A DNA stretch of 7,695 bases from assembly GCA_025966335.1 (NCBI GenBank), contig JAICRS010000144.1, positions 1 to 7,695 on the forward strand. The letters are read 5' to 3'. The translations under genes were made by a program, and so were the position numbers. Every line of letters begins with the position of its first letter. The stretch's first letter is position 1. The notes under the pieces were generated by a model. That model made no database searches. It saw only the letters and a list, made by a program, of their open reading frames with translations, and was not told the DNA's origin. Of the stretch, positions 1 to 5,694 are shown in pieces. Origin of the DNA: Nocardioidaceae bacterium. Lineage in GTDB: Bacteria > Actinomycetota > Actinomycetes > Propionibacteriales > Nocardioidaceae.

Positions 1-166
1 CACCGGCGACGACGACCAGGCCGGTGGTGACCAGCGTCTCGACCGCGACCCGGCTGCGGGGGTCGTCGGCCAGCATCGCGTCCAGGATCGTGTCGCTGAT
101 CTGGTCAGCGATCTTGTCCGGATGTCCCTCGGTCACCGACTCGGAGGTGAAAAGTCGTCCAGCCAC
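1..166 (-). CDS. metK: S-adenosylmethionine synthetase, N-terminal part (runs off window)
   Basis: This is the first 55 codons of methionine adenosyltransferase, a cytosolic enzyme that makes SAM from ATP and methionine. The N-terminus has the family signature RLFTSESVTEGHPDKIADQ, with the catalytic His15 and metal-binding Asp17 of the GHPDK motif. It continues through SRVAVETL, where Glu43 is the expected potassium-binding residue. The start is GTG at 166, chosen because AGGGGA (175-180) lies 8 nt upstream and the family motif begins three residues later. The rest of the roughly 400-residue protein lies beyond base 1. It follows coaBC by 90 bp, a gap large enough for its own promoter. Identity is certain; the exact start is very likely. 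Confidence 0.96.
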   Translation of the reverse strand, partial: MAGRLFTSESVTEGHPDKIADQISDTILDAMLADDPRSRVAVETLVTTGLVVVAG

Positions 167-171
167 GTGGT

Positions 172-200
172 GTGTCCCCTGCCCGCGTCCCCGTGTCCCC
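172..200 (-). repeat. Three 8-bp GGGGAC(A/G)C repeats in the metK leader
   Basis: On the minus strand the octamer GGGGACRC occurs at 193-200, 185-192 and 172-179. The first two copies are directly adjacent and the third is offset by 5 bp. The copy nearest metK contains its ribosome binding site, so the others are extra Shine-Dalgarno-like sequences just upstream. This may be chance in GC-rich DNA, or a binding site or translational standby element. No function can be assigned from sequence alone. Confidence 0.4.
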
Positions 201-224
201 GGGATGACGCACTCGGATTCGTTC

Positions 225-237
225 TTATCGACAATAA
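225..237. promoter_or_regulatory. AT-rich imperfect palindrome between coaBC and metK (possible operator or promoter element)
   Basis: TTATCGACAATAA is a 13-bp imperfect palindrome: TTAT/ATAA arms, with one mismatched inner pair. It lies 59-71 bp upstream of the metK start, in the only AT-rich patch of a 90-bp gap. On the minus strand, TATTGT or GATAAG could act as a weak -10, but no convincing -35 is present. It is the likeliest place for a metK promoter or repressor site, with low certainty. Confidence 0.3.
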
Positions 238-256
238 CCCGTGCGGTGCGCCGGGC

Positions 257-1513
257 TCAGTCGGTCTCGAGCCGCGTCGCCACCTCGTCCCAGATCACGT
301 GGGACAGGGCCGACTTGGAGCCGCGCGGCACCGGTGTGGCGCCGCCGTCCGTGTCGAGGATCACCGCCTCGTTCTCGGCGCTGCCGAAAACCTTGCCGCC
401 GCTGACGTCGTTGACCACCAGCAGGTCGCAGCCCTTGCGGGCCAGCTTGGCGCGGGCGTGGGCGAGGACGTCGCCGGAGGCGTCACCGGTCTCCGCGGCG
501 AACCCGACGATCACGGCGCCTGGCCGCGGCCGGTCGGCGGAGAGCTCGGCGAGGATGTCGGGGTTCTGCTGCAGCACGATGTCGGGTGCCGAGCCGTCCT
601 CGGACTTCTTGATCTTGGCCTCACTGGTGCTGACCGGGCGGAAGTCGGCCGGGGCGGCGGCCATCACCACGGCGTCCGCGGTGGCGGCTGCACCGAGCAC
701 GGCCTCCCGCAGCTGCGCGGTGCTCTCGACGCGGACCACCTTGGCGCCGACCGGGTCGGCCAGGGTGACGTTGGCGGCGACCAGGGTGACCTCCGCGCCG
801 CGGGCGACGGCGGCCCGCGCGAGCGCGTAGCCCTGCAGCCCGGAGGACCGGTTGCCGAGGTAGCGGACCGGGTCGAGGTACTCCCGGGTGCCGCCGGCGG
901 AGACCACCACGTGCCGGCCGGCGAGATCCTGCAGGTTCGCCGACCCGGCGCGGGCGAGCACCTGGGAGGCGACCTCGAAGATCTCCCCCGGCTCCGGCAG
1001 CCGGCCCTTGCCGGTGTCGGCACCGGTCAGCCGGCCCTCCGCGGGCTCGAGCACCAGCACGCCGCGGCGGCGCAAGGTGGCGACGTTCTCCTGGGTGGCC
1101 GGGTGCTCCCACATCTCGGTGTGCATCGCCGGGGCGAGCACCACCGGGCAGCGCGCGGTGAGCAGGGTGTTGGTGAGCAGGTCGTCGGCGAGGCCGTGCG
1201 CGGCCTTCCCGAGCAGGTCCGCGGTCGCCGGCGCGACCACGACCAGGTCCGCGCTCTGCCCGATCCGCACGTGCGGCACCTCGTGCACCTGCGACCACAC
1301 GTCGGTCGCCACCGGCTTGCCGGACAGGGCAGCCCAGGTGGCGGCGCCGACGAACTCGAGGGCCGCCGCGGTGGGTACGACGGTCACGTCGTGGCCGGAC
1401 TCGGTGAACCGGCGGAGCAGCTCACACGCCTTGTAAGCAGCGATACCGCCGCTCACGCCGAGTACGACGCGAGGGCGGTCCGGTGCGGCGGGGGACCCGG
1501 GAGCTGTGTCCAC
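257..1513 (-). CDS. coaBC: Bifunctional phosphopantothenoylcysteine decarboxylase / phosphopantothenate-cysteine ligase
   Basis: A cytosolic CoA-biosynthesis enzyme of 418 residues, normal length for the family. It ligates cysteine to 4'-phosphopantothenate (CoaB) and decarboxylates the product to 4'-phosphopantetheine (CoaC). The FMN-dependent CoaC half (about 14-185) shows GVSGGIAAYKA, catalytic His81 in VPHV, APATADL, and PAMHTEMW at 128-135. The CoaB half (about 199-418) shows SAGGTREYLDPVRYLGNRSSG with Asn221, the AAPADFRP loop, KIKK (300-303) and GFAAET. The flap has RLTGADTGKGRLPE with no cysteine, and PAMH replaces the classical PxMN; I recall both from the mycobacterial enzyme, so they are not defects. 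The start is GTG at 1513, with GAGGG (1521-1525) 7 nt upstream and the rpoZ stop 14 nt before it, indicating co-transcription. Confidence 0.97.
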   Translation of the reverse strand: MDTAPGSPAAPDRPRVVLGVSGGIAAYKACELLRRFTESGHDVTVVPTAAALEFVGAATWAALSGKPVATDVWSQVHEVPHVRIGQSADLVVVAPATADLLGKAAHGLADDLLTNTLLTARCPVVLAPAMHTEMWEHPATQENVATLRRRGVLVLEPAEGRLTGADTGKGRLPEPGEIFEVASQVLARAGSANLQDLAGRHVVVSAGGTREYLDPVRYLGNRSSGLQGYALARAAVARGAEVTLVAANVTLADPVGAKVVRVESTAQLREAVLGAAATADAVVMAAAPADFRPVSTSEAKIKKSEDGSAPDIVLQQNPDILAELSADRPRPGAVIVGFAAETGDASGDVLAHARAKLARKGCDLLVVNDVSGGKVFGSAENEAVILDTDGGATPVPRGSKSALSHVIWDEVATRLETD

Positions 1514-1527
1514 TGGAGGGCCCTCGC

Positions 1528-1806
1528 TCAGGAGGAGGCTTCCTCGGGCTCGATGTCCTCGCAGGTCAGCAGGTCGTCGTTGATCTCGCGGAGCGCGATC
1601 GACAGCGGCTTCTCCTGGACATGGGTGTCCACGAGCGGGCCGACGTACTCGAGCAGGCCCTCACCGAGCTGGGAGTAGTAGGCGTTGATCTGACGTGCGC
1701 GCTTGGCGCTGTAGAGGACGAGCTTGTACTTGGAGTCGGTCTTCGTCAGGAGTTCGTCGATGGGAGGGTTGGTGATCCCCTCGGCGACGGGCACGGTTCC
1801 GGACAC
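1528..1806 (-). CDS. rpoZ: DNA-directed RNA polymerase omega subunit
   Basis: The small omega subunit (92 residues) binds the beta' C-terminal region and helps assemble and stabilise RNA polymerase. The core GITNPPIDELL, the SKYKLVLYSAKRARQINAYY helix, the LGEGLLEYVGPLVDTHVQEKP segment and SIALREI are near-identical to what I know of Streptomyces omega. This includes the actinobacterial extension after the YY motif. The start is GTG at 1806, giving a short N-terminus of the Streptomyces type rather than the longer mycobacterial one. GTGAGG at the gmk stop is 10 or more nt away, so initiation probably depends on coupling to gmk, whose stop is only 12 nt upstream. coaBC begins 14 nt downstream. 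Confidence 0.97.
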   Translation of the reverse strand: MSGTVPVAEGITNPPIDELLTKTDSKYKLVLYSAKRARQINAYYSQLGEGLLEYVGPLVDTHVQEKPLSIALREINDDLLTCEDIEPEEASS

Positions 1807-1818
1807 GCTCTTGTAGCC

Positions 1819-2442
1819 TCACAATTTGTCAGGGGTCTCGGTGCTGGACTCCGGGTGGAGTCTCATCAAGGCTACCAACTCTTCACTCGCAGCGTGAATC
1901 TCCGTGTTGACGACCGTCACGTCGAACTCCTTCTCGGCCGCCATCTCCTCCCGCGCGGTCTCCAGGCGCCGCTCCCGCTCGGCGGGGGTCTCCGTCCCCC
2001 GGCCGACCAGCCGGCGGACCAGCTCCTCCCACGAGGGCGGTGCCAGGAAGACGAACAGCGCCTCGGGCATCGACTCCCGGACCTGGCGGGCGCCCTGCAG
2101 GTCGATCTCGAGCAGCGCGAGCCGGCCGGCGGCGAGCGCCTCCTCCACCGGTCGGCGGGGGGTTCCGTAGCGGGCGGCGCCGTGCACGACGGCCCACTCC
2201 AGCAGCTGGTCGCGTTCGACGAGCCGGTCGAACTCCTCCTCGCTGACGAACCAGTAGTGCCGGCCGTGCACCTCACCCGGCCGCGGCGCCCGGGTCGTCG
2301 CCGAGACCGAGATCCACACCTCGGGATGGTTGCGGCGGATGTCCGCGGCGACCGTCCCCTTGCCAACCGCGGTGGGGCCGGCGAGGACGGCGAGCCGGCT
2401 CCGCGCGGTTGCGGACTCGACCGGGTCGGTGTGCTCAGTCAC
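1819..2442 (-). CDS. gmk: Guanylate kinase
   Basis: Guanylate kinase (about 207 residues) phosphorylates GMP/dGMP to GDP/dGDP with ATP in the cytosol. It has the P-loop GPTAVGKGT (22-30), the GMP-binding segment SVSATTRAPRPGE followed by GRHYWF (about 45-65), RYGTP, the LLEIDLQGARQVR strand and the LID-region RLVGRGTE. The usual Walker A serine after GK is glycine, giving an adenylate-kinase-like GKGT. The start is taken as GTG at 2442, which overlaps the mihF stop by 8 bp. GTG at 2448, two codons upstream, is almost equally possible, since the ribosome binding site is weak (GCGAG). The frame stays open to an ATG at 2493, but that extension falls inside mihF coding sequence and resembles no Gmk N-terminus. 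Confidence 0.96.
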   Translation of the reverse strand: MTEHTDPVESATARSRLAVLAGPTAVGKGTVAADIRRNHPEVWISVSATTRAPRPGEVHGRHYWFVSEEEFDRLVERDQLLEWAVVHGAARYGTPRRPVEEALAAGRLALLEIDLQGARQVRESMPEALFVFLAPPSWEELVRRLVGRGTETPAERERRLETAREEMAAEKEFDVTVVNTEIHAASEELVALMRLHPESSTETPDKL

Positions 2443-2755
2443 GCGCACTGAACTCGCGTTCGAGGGCGGCGACCTGCTTGGCGCCCAGCCCACGAACCCG
2501 GCGGCTCTCCGAGATGTTGAGCCGCTCCATCATCTGCCGCGCGCGCACCTTGCCCAGTCCCGGCATCGACTGCAACAGGTCGATCACCCGCATCTTGCCG
2601 ATGACCTCGTTGTCCTGGCCCTGCTTGAGAACATCGACGATGGAAGCGCCCGAGTGCTTCAACCGGTTCTTGACCTCGGCACGTTCCCGACGGGAAGCAG
2701 CCGCCTTGTCCAGAGCAGCCTGTCGCTGTTCCGGTGTGAGCGGTGGCAACGCCAC
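2435..2755 (-). CDS. mihF: Integration host factor, actinobacterial type (MihF/sIHF)
   Basis: A basic 106-residue nucleoid-associated protein unrelated to HU/IHF of proteobacteria. It binds and bends duplex DNA and was first known as a host factor for mycobacteriophage L5 integration. The long N-terminal helix (VALPPLTPEQRQAALDKAAA, then a basic stretch to about 34) precedes the compact DNA-binding domain. That domain has VIGKMRV (51-57), the helix-two-turn-helix segment MPGLGKVRARQMM (64-76) and RRVRGLG (85-91), all family hallmarks. The start is GTG at 2755, with GAGG (2764-2767) 8 nt upstream. The position directly before gmk is the classical actinobacterial arrangement. A candidate promoter lies just upstream, so this is probably the first gene of the mihF-gmk-rpoZ-coaBC unit. 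Confidence 0.96.
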   Translation of the reverse strand: MALPPLTPEQRQAALDKAAASRRERAEVKNRLKHSGASIVDVLKQGQDNEVIGKMRVIDLLQSMPGLGKVRARQMMERLNISESRRVRGLGAKQVAALEREFSARD

Positions 2756-2810
2756 AGTGAGGACCTCATCATCAAATCGTTGTTCGGGAGCCCGGGTGCG
2801 ACGTTGGGCA

Positions 2811-2820
2811 CGACAGGTCG
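2811..2820. promoter_or_regulatory. Small palindrome at the predicted start point of mihF transcription
   Basis: CGACAGGTCG is a 10-bp inverted repeat (CGAC/GTCG arms, 2-bp centre). It begins just downstream of the candidate -10 box at 2822-2827 and spans the expected start point near 2815. Its position would suit an operator or 5' mRNA stem, but a palindrome this short may be coincidental. Confidence 0.25.
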
Positions 2821-2821
2821 A

Positions 2822-2851
2822 AATCTAGTCATTGGGTCGAGCGGCCCGCAA
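2822..2851 (-). promoter_or_regulatory. Candidate sigma-70-type promoter for mihF-gmk-rpoZ-coaBC
   Basis: On the minus strand, TTGCGG (2846-2851) and TAGATT (2822-2827) form -35 and -10 hexamers separated by 18 bp. The latter keeps the invariant TA...T pattern of a -10. They sit in the 110-bp gap between the preceding gene's stop and mihF, the largest gap in the window. They predict a leader of about 60 nt before the mihF start. No other pair in the gap fits as well. Confidence 0.5.
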
Positions 2852-2865
2852 CGCGACGCAGCAAA

Positions 2866-3324
2866 TCAGACCGCATCGAGACCCAGGTCGACGTCACACA
2901 CGTCCTGGGCGTGCAGCTGGATCCCGGCTCCCGCGTCGACCACGCGGGCCGATCCCAGCTCGGCGGCAGCGTCGGCGATCGCGTCGGCCTCTGCCTCGCT
3001 CACCCCGGGAGAGTCGCCGCCGGGCCGGTACTCCTGTGGCGTGGTCCCGGCCGTCTCGAACGCGTCGGCCAGTCCCTCCCAGGCGAAGTAGAAGGTGTCC
3101 CACTCGTCGCGGATGTCGTCGGGGGCCTCGGCCCGCAGGTCCCGGAACACCGCCAGCCCGTCACCGAGCATCCCGGCACCCGGGTCGGCGGAACCCTCCG
3201 CCAGCCCGGTCAGGGCGGACTGCTGGTCCCGGAGCGTGTCGCAGTAGGTCTCGGTCTGGCCGGCGCAGCCGGTGGGCGCGACCAGCACCAGCCCGGCACA
3301 CCCGAGCAGTGCCCGCATCCTCAC
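2866..3324 (-). CDS. Small exported protein, probable lipoprotein; diverged paralogue of the upstream gene
   Basis: I do not recognise a named family. The 152-residue protein starts with a short Arg-containing segment and a hydrophobic stretch ending in APTGC (Cys20), so it is probably exported. The lipobox is poor because proline sits at -3, so lipid attachment is uncertain. The mature part has YC (Cys28), EAPDDIRDEW (66-75) and HAQDVC (138-143). The neighbour encoded at 3331-3915 has the same three landmarks in the same order, with 68 residues between the Trp and the last Cys in both. A disulphide between Cys28 and Cys143 is plausible outside the membrane. The start is GTG at 3324, 6 nt after the upstream stop; ATG at 3318 is an alternative. 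It is presumably co-transcribed with its paralogue and pyrF. Confidence 0.8.
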   Translation of the reverse strand: MRMRALLGCAGLVLVAPTGCAGQTETYCDTLRDQQSALTGLAEGSADPGAGMLGDGLAVFRDLRAEAPDDIRDEWDTFYFAWEGLADAFETAGTTPQEYRPGGDSPGVSEAEADAIADAAAELGSARVVDAGAGIQLHAQDVCDVDLGLDAV

Positions 3325-3330
3325 CGTGGG

Positions 3331-3915
3331 CTATCCCAGCTGGAGACCGCAGTAGTCGGCGGCGTGCTTGGCCACCGCGTCCCCGGCCTGGTTGTTCTCC
3401 GGGGTGTTGAGGGCTTCCATGTCCTTCATCAGCTCAGCGGTCTGCTTCTGCAGCTGCTCGGGGGTGACCTCGCCCGCCGCGGCCTTCTCCTGCAGCTCGG
3501 CTGCCCTGGTCAGCGCACCCTGCATGGAGCCGAGCGCGCCGCCCATCACGGCCCACTCGTCGGCGACCTCCTCGGGGGCCTCGTCGGCGATCTGCCCGAT
3601 GATGTCGATCGCTTCCTTGACGTCCTCCGGGCCCTGGATGCTGGCGAACAGGGTCGCGAAGTCGGTGCTCAGCAGCTCGCAGTAGCGGGAGTCGGCGCCG
3701 GGGGCGTCCGCGGCCGCGTCCTCCTCGGCGTTGCCGGACTCGGGCGCATCCGTGGGTTCCCCGGAGTCGCTCGGGTCGCTCTCGGCGCTCTCGGTCTCGG
3801 TCGGGGTGGCGGACGCGTCGGCGTCGGCGGTCTCGTCGGCACCTCCGTCGCTGCAGGCGGTGGCCAGGGACAGGACCAGGGCGGGCACGGCCAGCCCGGC
3901 GAGAAGGCGCTTCAT
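3331..3915 (-). CDS. Lipoprotein of unknown function with an acidic linker
   Basis: A 194-residue secreted protein with a clear lipoprotein signal: MKRLL, a hydrophobic core, then LATAC with Cys21 as the likely lipidated residue. Residues 22-76 are a low-complexity linker rich in Asp, Glu, Ser, Thr, Ala and Pro, typical of a tether from the actinobacterial membrane into the wall space. The folded part (about 77-194) appears largely helical. It has YCELL (Cys79), EAPEEVADEW (112-121) and HAADYC (184-189), landmarks shared with the downstream protein. Two cysteines may form a disulphide. The start ATG at 3915 lies 10 nt after the pyrF stop, with only a weak AGG overlapping that stop, so translation may be coupled to pyrF. 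No substrate or partner can be deduced. Confidence 0.88.
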   Translation of the reverse strand: MKRLLAGLAVPALVLSLATACSDGGADETADADASATPTETESAESDPSDSGEPTDAPESGNAEEDAAADAPGADSRYCELLSTDFATLFASIQGPEDVKEAIDIIGQIADEAPEEVADEWAVMGGALGSMQGALTRAAELQEKAAAGEVTPEQLQKQTAELMKDMEALNTPENNQAGDAVAKHAADYCGLQLG

Positions 3916-3925
3916 GGTCGAAAGC

Positions 3926-4753
3926 CTACGCGTTCACCATGGCGTTGAAGGCGTGTACGGACCTTTCGGCAGCGGCCCGCAGCGCGCCCTTGTCGGGGCC
4001 TGTGACCAGGATCTCCCGCGAGCTGCTGGGCAGCACGTTGGGCAGGGCTGAGCCGAAGATCCGGCGTACGTCGTCGGGGGTGCCTCCCTGCGCGCCCACG
4101 CCCGGCACCAGCAGCGGACCGTGGACGTCCAGGTTCTCGCCGGTGTCACCGATGGTGGCCCCGACCACCGCCCCGATCGAGCCCAGCGTGTCGGCACCGA
4201 CGTTGCGGCTCGCGATCGCGTCCAGGATCGAGCCGGCCACCGTCCTGCCGTCGTCGGTGCGCGCGTGCTGGACCTGCGCCCCCTCCGGGTTGGAGGTCAG
4301 CGCCAGCACGAACACGCCGGCGTCGTGGGCCAGCGCCGTCTCGAACAGAGGCTCGAGCGAGCCGAAGCCGAGGAACGGGCTCGCGGTGACCGCGTCGACG
4401 GCGAGCGGTGAGGTCGGGTCGAGGTAGGCGTCGGCGTAGGCCTGCGCGGTCGAGCCGATGTCGCCTCGCTTGACGTCGAGTACGACGAGCGACCCCATGT
4501 CGCGGGAGGCGGCGATGACCTTCTCCAGCACCGCGATGCCCTGGGACCCGTGCCGCTCGAAGAACGCGGACTGCGGCTTGACCGCCGCGACCGTCCCGGC
4601 CAGCGCCTCGACCGCGGTCATCGCGAACCGCTCCAGCCCGACCGAGCTGTCGGTGAGCCCCCACTGGTCCATCAGTGCCGGGTGCGGGTCGATGCCCGCG
4701 CACAGCGGCCCCCGCGACTGCATCGCCTCGCGAAGTCGTGCTCCGAACGTCAT
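3926..4753 (-). CDS. pyrF: Orotidine 5'-phosphate decarboxylase (actinobacterial/type 2 form)
   Basis: PyrF decarboxylates OMP to UMP, the last step of de novo UMP synthesis. The 275-residue protein has the longer form of the enzyme seen in mycobacteria and relatives: CAGIDPHP (18-25), VKPQSAFFERHG (58-69) and the catalytic VLDVKRGDIGSTA, with Asp93, Lys95 and Asp98. It continues with ASPFLGFGSLEPL, LTSNPEG and the phosphate-site VPGVGAQGG. The start is ATG at 4753, overlapping the stop of the preceding gene as ATGA and preceded by GGAAGGGG (4761-4768) at 7 nt. A longer in-frame opening to 4999 is not credible because it covers coding sequence of that gene and lacks PyrF-like sequence. The catalytic residues are intact. 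Confidence 0.97.
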   Translation of the reverse strand: MTFGARLREAMQSRGPLCAGIDPHPALMDQWGLTDSSVGLERFAMTAVEALAGTVAAVKPQSAFFERHGSQGIAVLEKVIAASRDMGSLVVLDVKRGDIGSTAQAYADAYLDPTSPLAVDAVTASPFLGFGSLEPLFETALAHDAGVFVLALTSNPEGAQVQHARTDDGRTVAGSILDAIASRNVGADTLGSIGAVVGATIGDTGENLDVHGPLLVPGVGAQGGTPDDVRRIFGSALPNVLPSSSREILVTGPDKGALRAAAERSVHAFNAMVNA

Positions 4754-5694
4754 GGCCGGTCCCCTTCCTGGTGGTGGGCGCGGCCGACGACGTCGGCGAC
4801 GCAGGCGATGTCGCGGCGGGCGAGCTCGTGCCGCAGGTCGGCGACCACCCGCATCGGGGTGGTCGGGTCGGCGAAGACTGCCGTGCCGACCTGGACGGCG
4901 CTGGCACCGGCGAGGATCAGCTCGAGCGCGTCGTAGCCGGTGCGGACCCCGCCGACCCCGATGACCGGGACCTCGGGGAGTGCTTCGTGCACGTCCCACA
5001 CGCAGCGCACCGCCAGCGGGTGCAGCGCCGGCCCGCTGAGGCCGCCGGTGACCGCGCCGAGCGTCGGCCGCAGCGTCCGGGGGTCGATCGCCATCCCCCG
5101 CACGGCGTTGATCATCACCAGCGCGTCGGCGCCGGCCTTGGTCACGGCGCGGGCGACGTCGACGATGTCGTCCACGTCCGCGCTGAGCTTGGCGAGGACC
5201 GGGATCCCACGCGGGACGTCGCGGCGGACCACCTCGAGCACCTTCGCGGCCTGGTACGGCTCGCTGGCGAAGTCACGGCCCCGGTTGTCGCCGTTGGCGA
5301 TCGCCAGGTTGACCTCCACGGCGGTCACCCCCGGGCTGTTCCCGACCCGTCGGGCCAGCTCGCCGTACTCACCGAGCGTCGCACCGGCGATCGAGACCAC
5401 CGCGCGGGCCCGGCGCTGCGCCAGCCAGGGCAGCTCGGTGGCGAGGAACCCCTGGAGGCCTGGGCCCTGCAGGCCGACCGCGCTGAGCATCCCGCTCGGT
5501 GTCGCGGTCATCCGCGGCATCGGGGCGCCGGCGACCGGGTCGAGGGTGACGGTGCGGGTGACCACGGCGCCGAGCTCGGAGACGTCGAAGAACTGGTCGA
5601 GCTCCTTGCCGGTCCCGGCGCAGCCGGCAGCGGTCATCACCGGGTTGGGCAGGGTGAGCCCGGCGACCGTGGTGGTCAGGTCCACGTCGCTCAC
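4750..5694 (-). CDS. Dihydroorotate dehydrogenase class 1B-like protein lacking the catalytic cysteine
   Basis: By overall sequence this is the FMN subunit family of NAD-dependent dihydroorotate dehydrogenase (PyrDB), with a normal length of 314 residues. Family motifs include LPNPVMTAAGCAGTGKE (15-31), ELGAVVTRTVTL, PSGMLSAVGLQGPG (66-79), AKLSADVDDIV, GMAID, TGGLSGPA, and the FMN-phosphate motifs GVGGV (246-250) and QVGTA (268-272). The active-site motif NISCPN is instead NLAIAN (129-134), so the general-base Cys is Ile132. Other changes against the Lactococcus enzyme as I recall it are Lys to Arg47, Asn to Ser71, Asn to Gly77 and Thr to Ala197; Asn129, Asn134, Lys169 and Asn196 remain. The GTG start (5694) overlaps the pyrK stop and the stop overlaps pyrF. 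It probably binds FMN and pairs with PyrK, but ordinary dihydroorotate oxidation is doubtful. Automated annotation would call it pyrD. Confidence 0.9.
   Translation of the reverse strand: MSDVDLTTTVAGLTLPNPVMTAAGCAGTGKELDQFFDVSELGAVVTRTVTLDPVAGAPMPRMTATPSGMLSAVGLQGPGLQGFLATELPWLAQRRARAVVSIAGATLGEYGELARRVGNSPGVTAVEVNLAIANGDNRGRDFASEPYQAAKVLEVVRRDVPRGIPVLAKLSADVDDIVDVARAVTKAGADALVMINAVRGMAIDPRTLRPTLGAVTGGLSGPALHPLAVRCVWDVHEALPEVPVIGVGGVRTGYDALELILAGASAVQVGTAVFADPTTPMRVVADLRHELARRDIACVADVVGRAHHQEGDRP
4761..4768 (-). promoter_or_regulatory. Strong ribosome binding site that fixes the pyrF start
   Basis: GGAAGGGG lies 7 nt upstream of the ATG at 4753, inside the last codons of the preceding gene. 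It is one of the strongest Shine-Dalgarno matches in the window and supports the short pyrF start over the 246-bp longer in-frame opening. pyrF can therefore load ribosomes independently as well as through its ATGA overlap. Confidence 0.75.

Noticed and set aside
167..256. A SAM riboswitch upstream of metK
   Set aside because: The gap is only 90 bp and I could not find a recognisable conserved SAM-riboswitch core or multi-helix arrangement by eye.
970..1035. Missing cysteine in the CoaC flap and PAMH in place of PxMN in CoaBC
   Set aside because: I recall the same pattern (RLTGAD, PAMHTEMW) in the mycobacterial CoaBC, so it appears to be the ordinary actinobacterial form rather than a lost active site.
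122..1678. A 518-codon plus-strand open frame, with further long plus-strand frames at 1483-2451, 2911-3948 and 4675-5967
   Set aside because: They are antisense to clearly recognised genes, rich in Arg/Gly/His/Pro/Ala as expected from GC-rich antisense reading, and show no family motifs.
1807..1835. A promoter for rpoZ around CTGACA on the minus strand
   Set aside because: No -10 hexamer lies at a workable spacing, and rpoZ follows gmk by only 12 nt.
2756..2865. A rho-independent terminator between the exported-protein gene and mihF
   Set aside because: Only very short GC palindromes (for example CGGGAGCCCG at 2785-2794) are present, without a following U-run on the transcribed strand.
4754..4999. 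N-terminal extension of pyrF
   Set aside because: It overlaps the end of the preceding gene in another frame, has no PyrF similarity, and is upstream of a strong ribosome binding site and the ATG at 4753.
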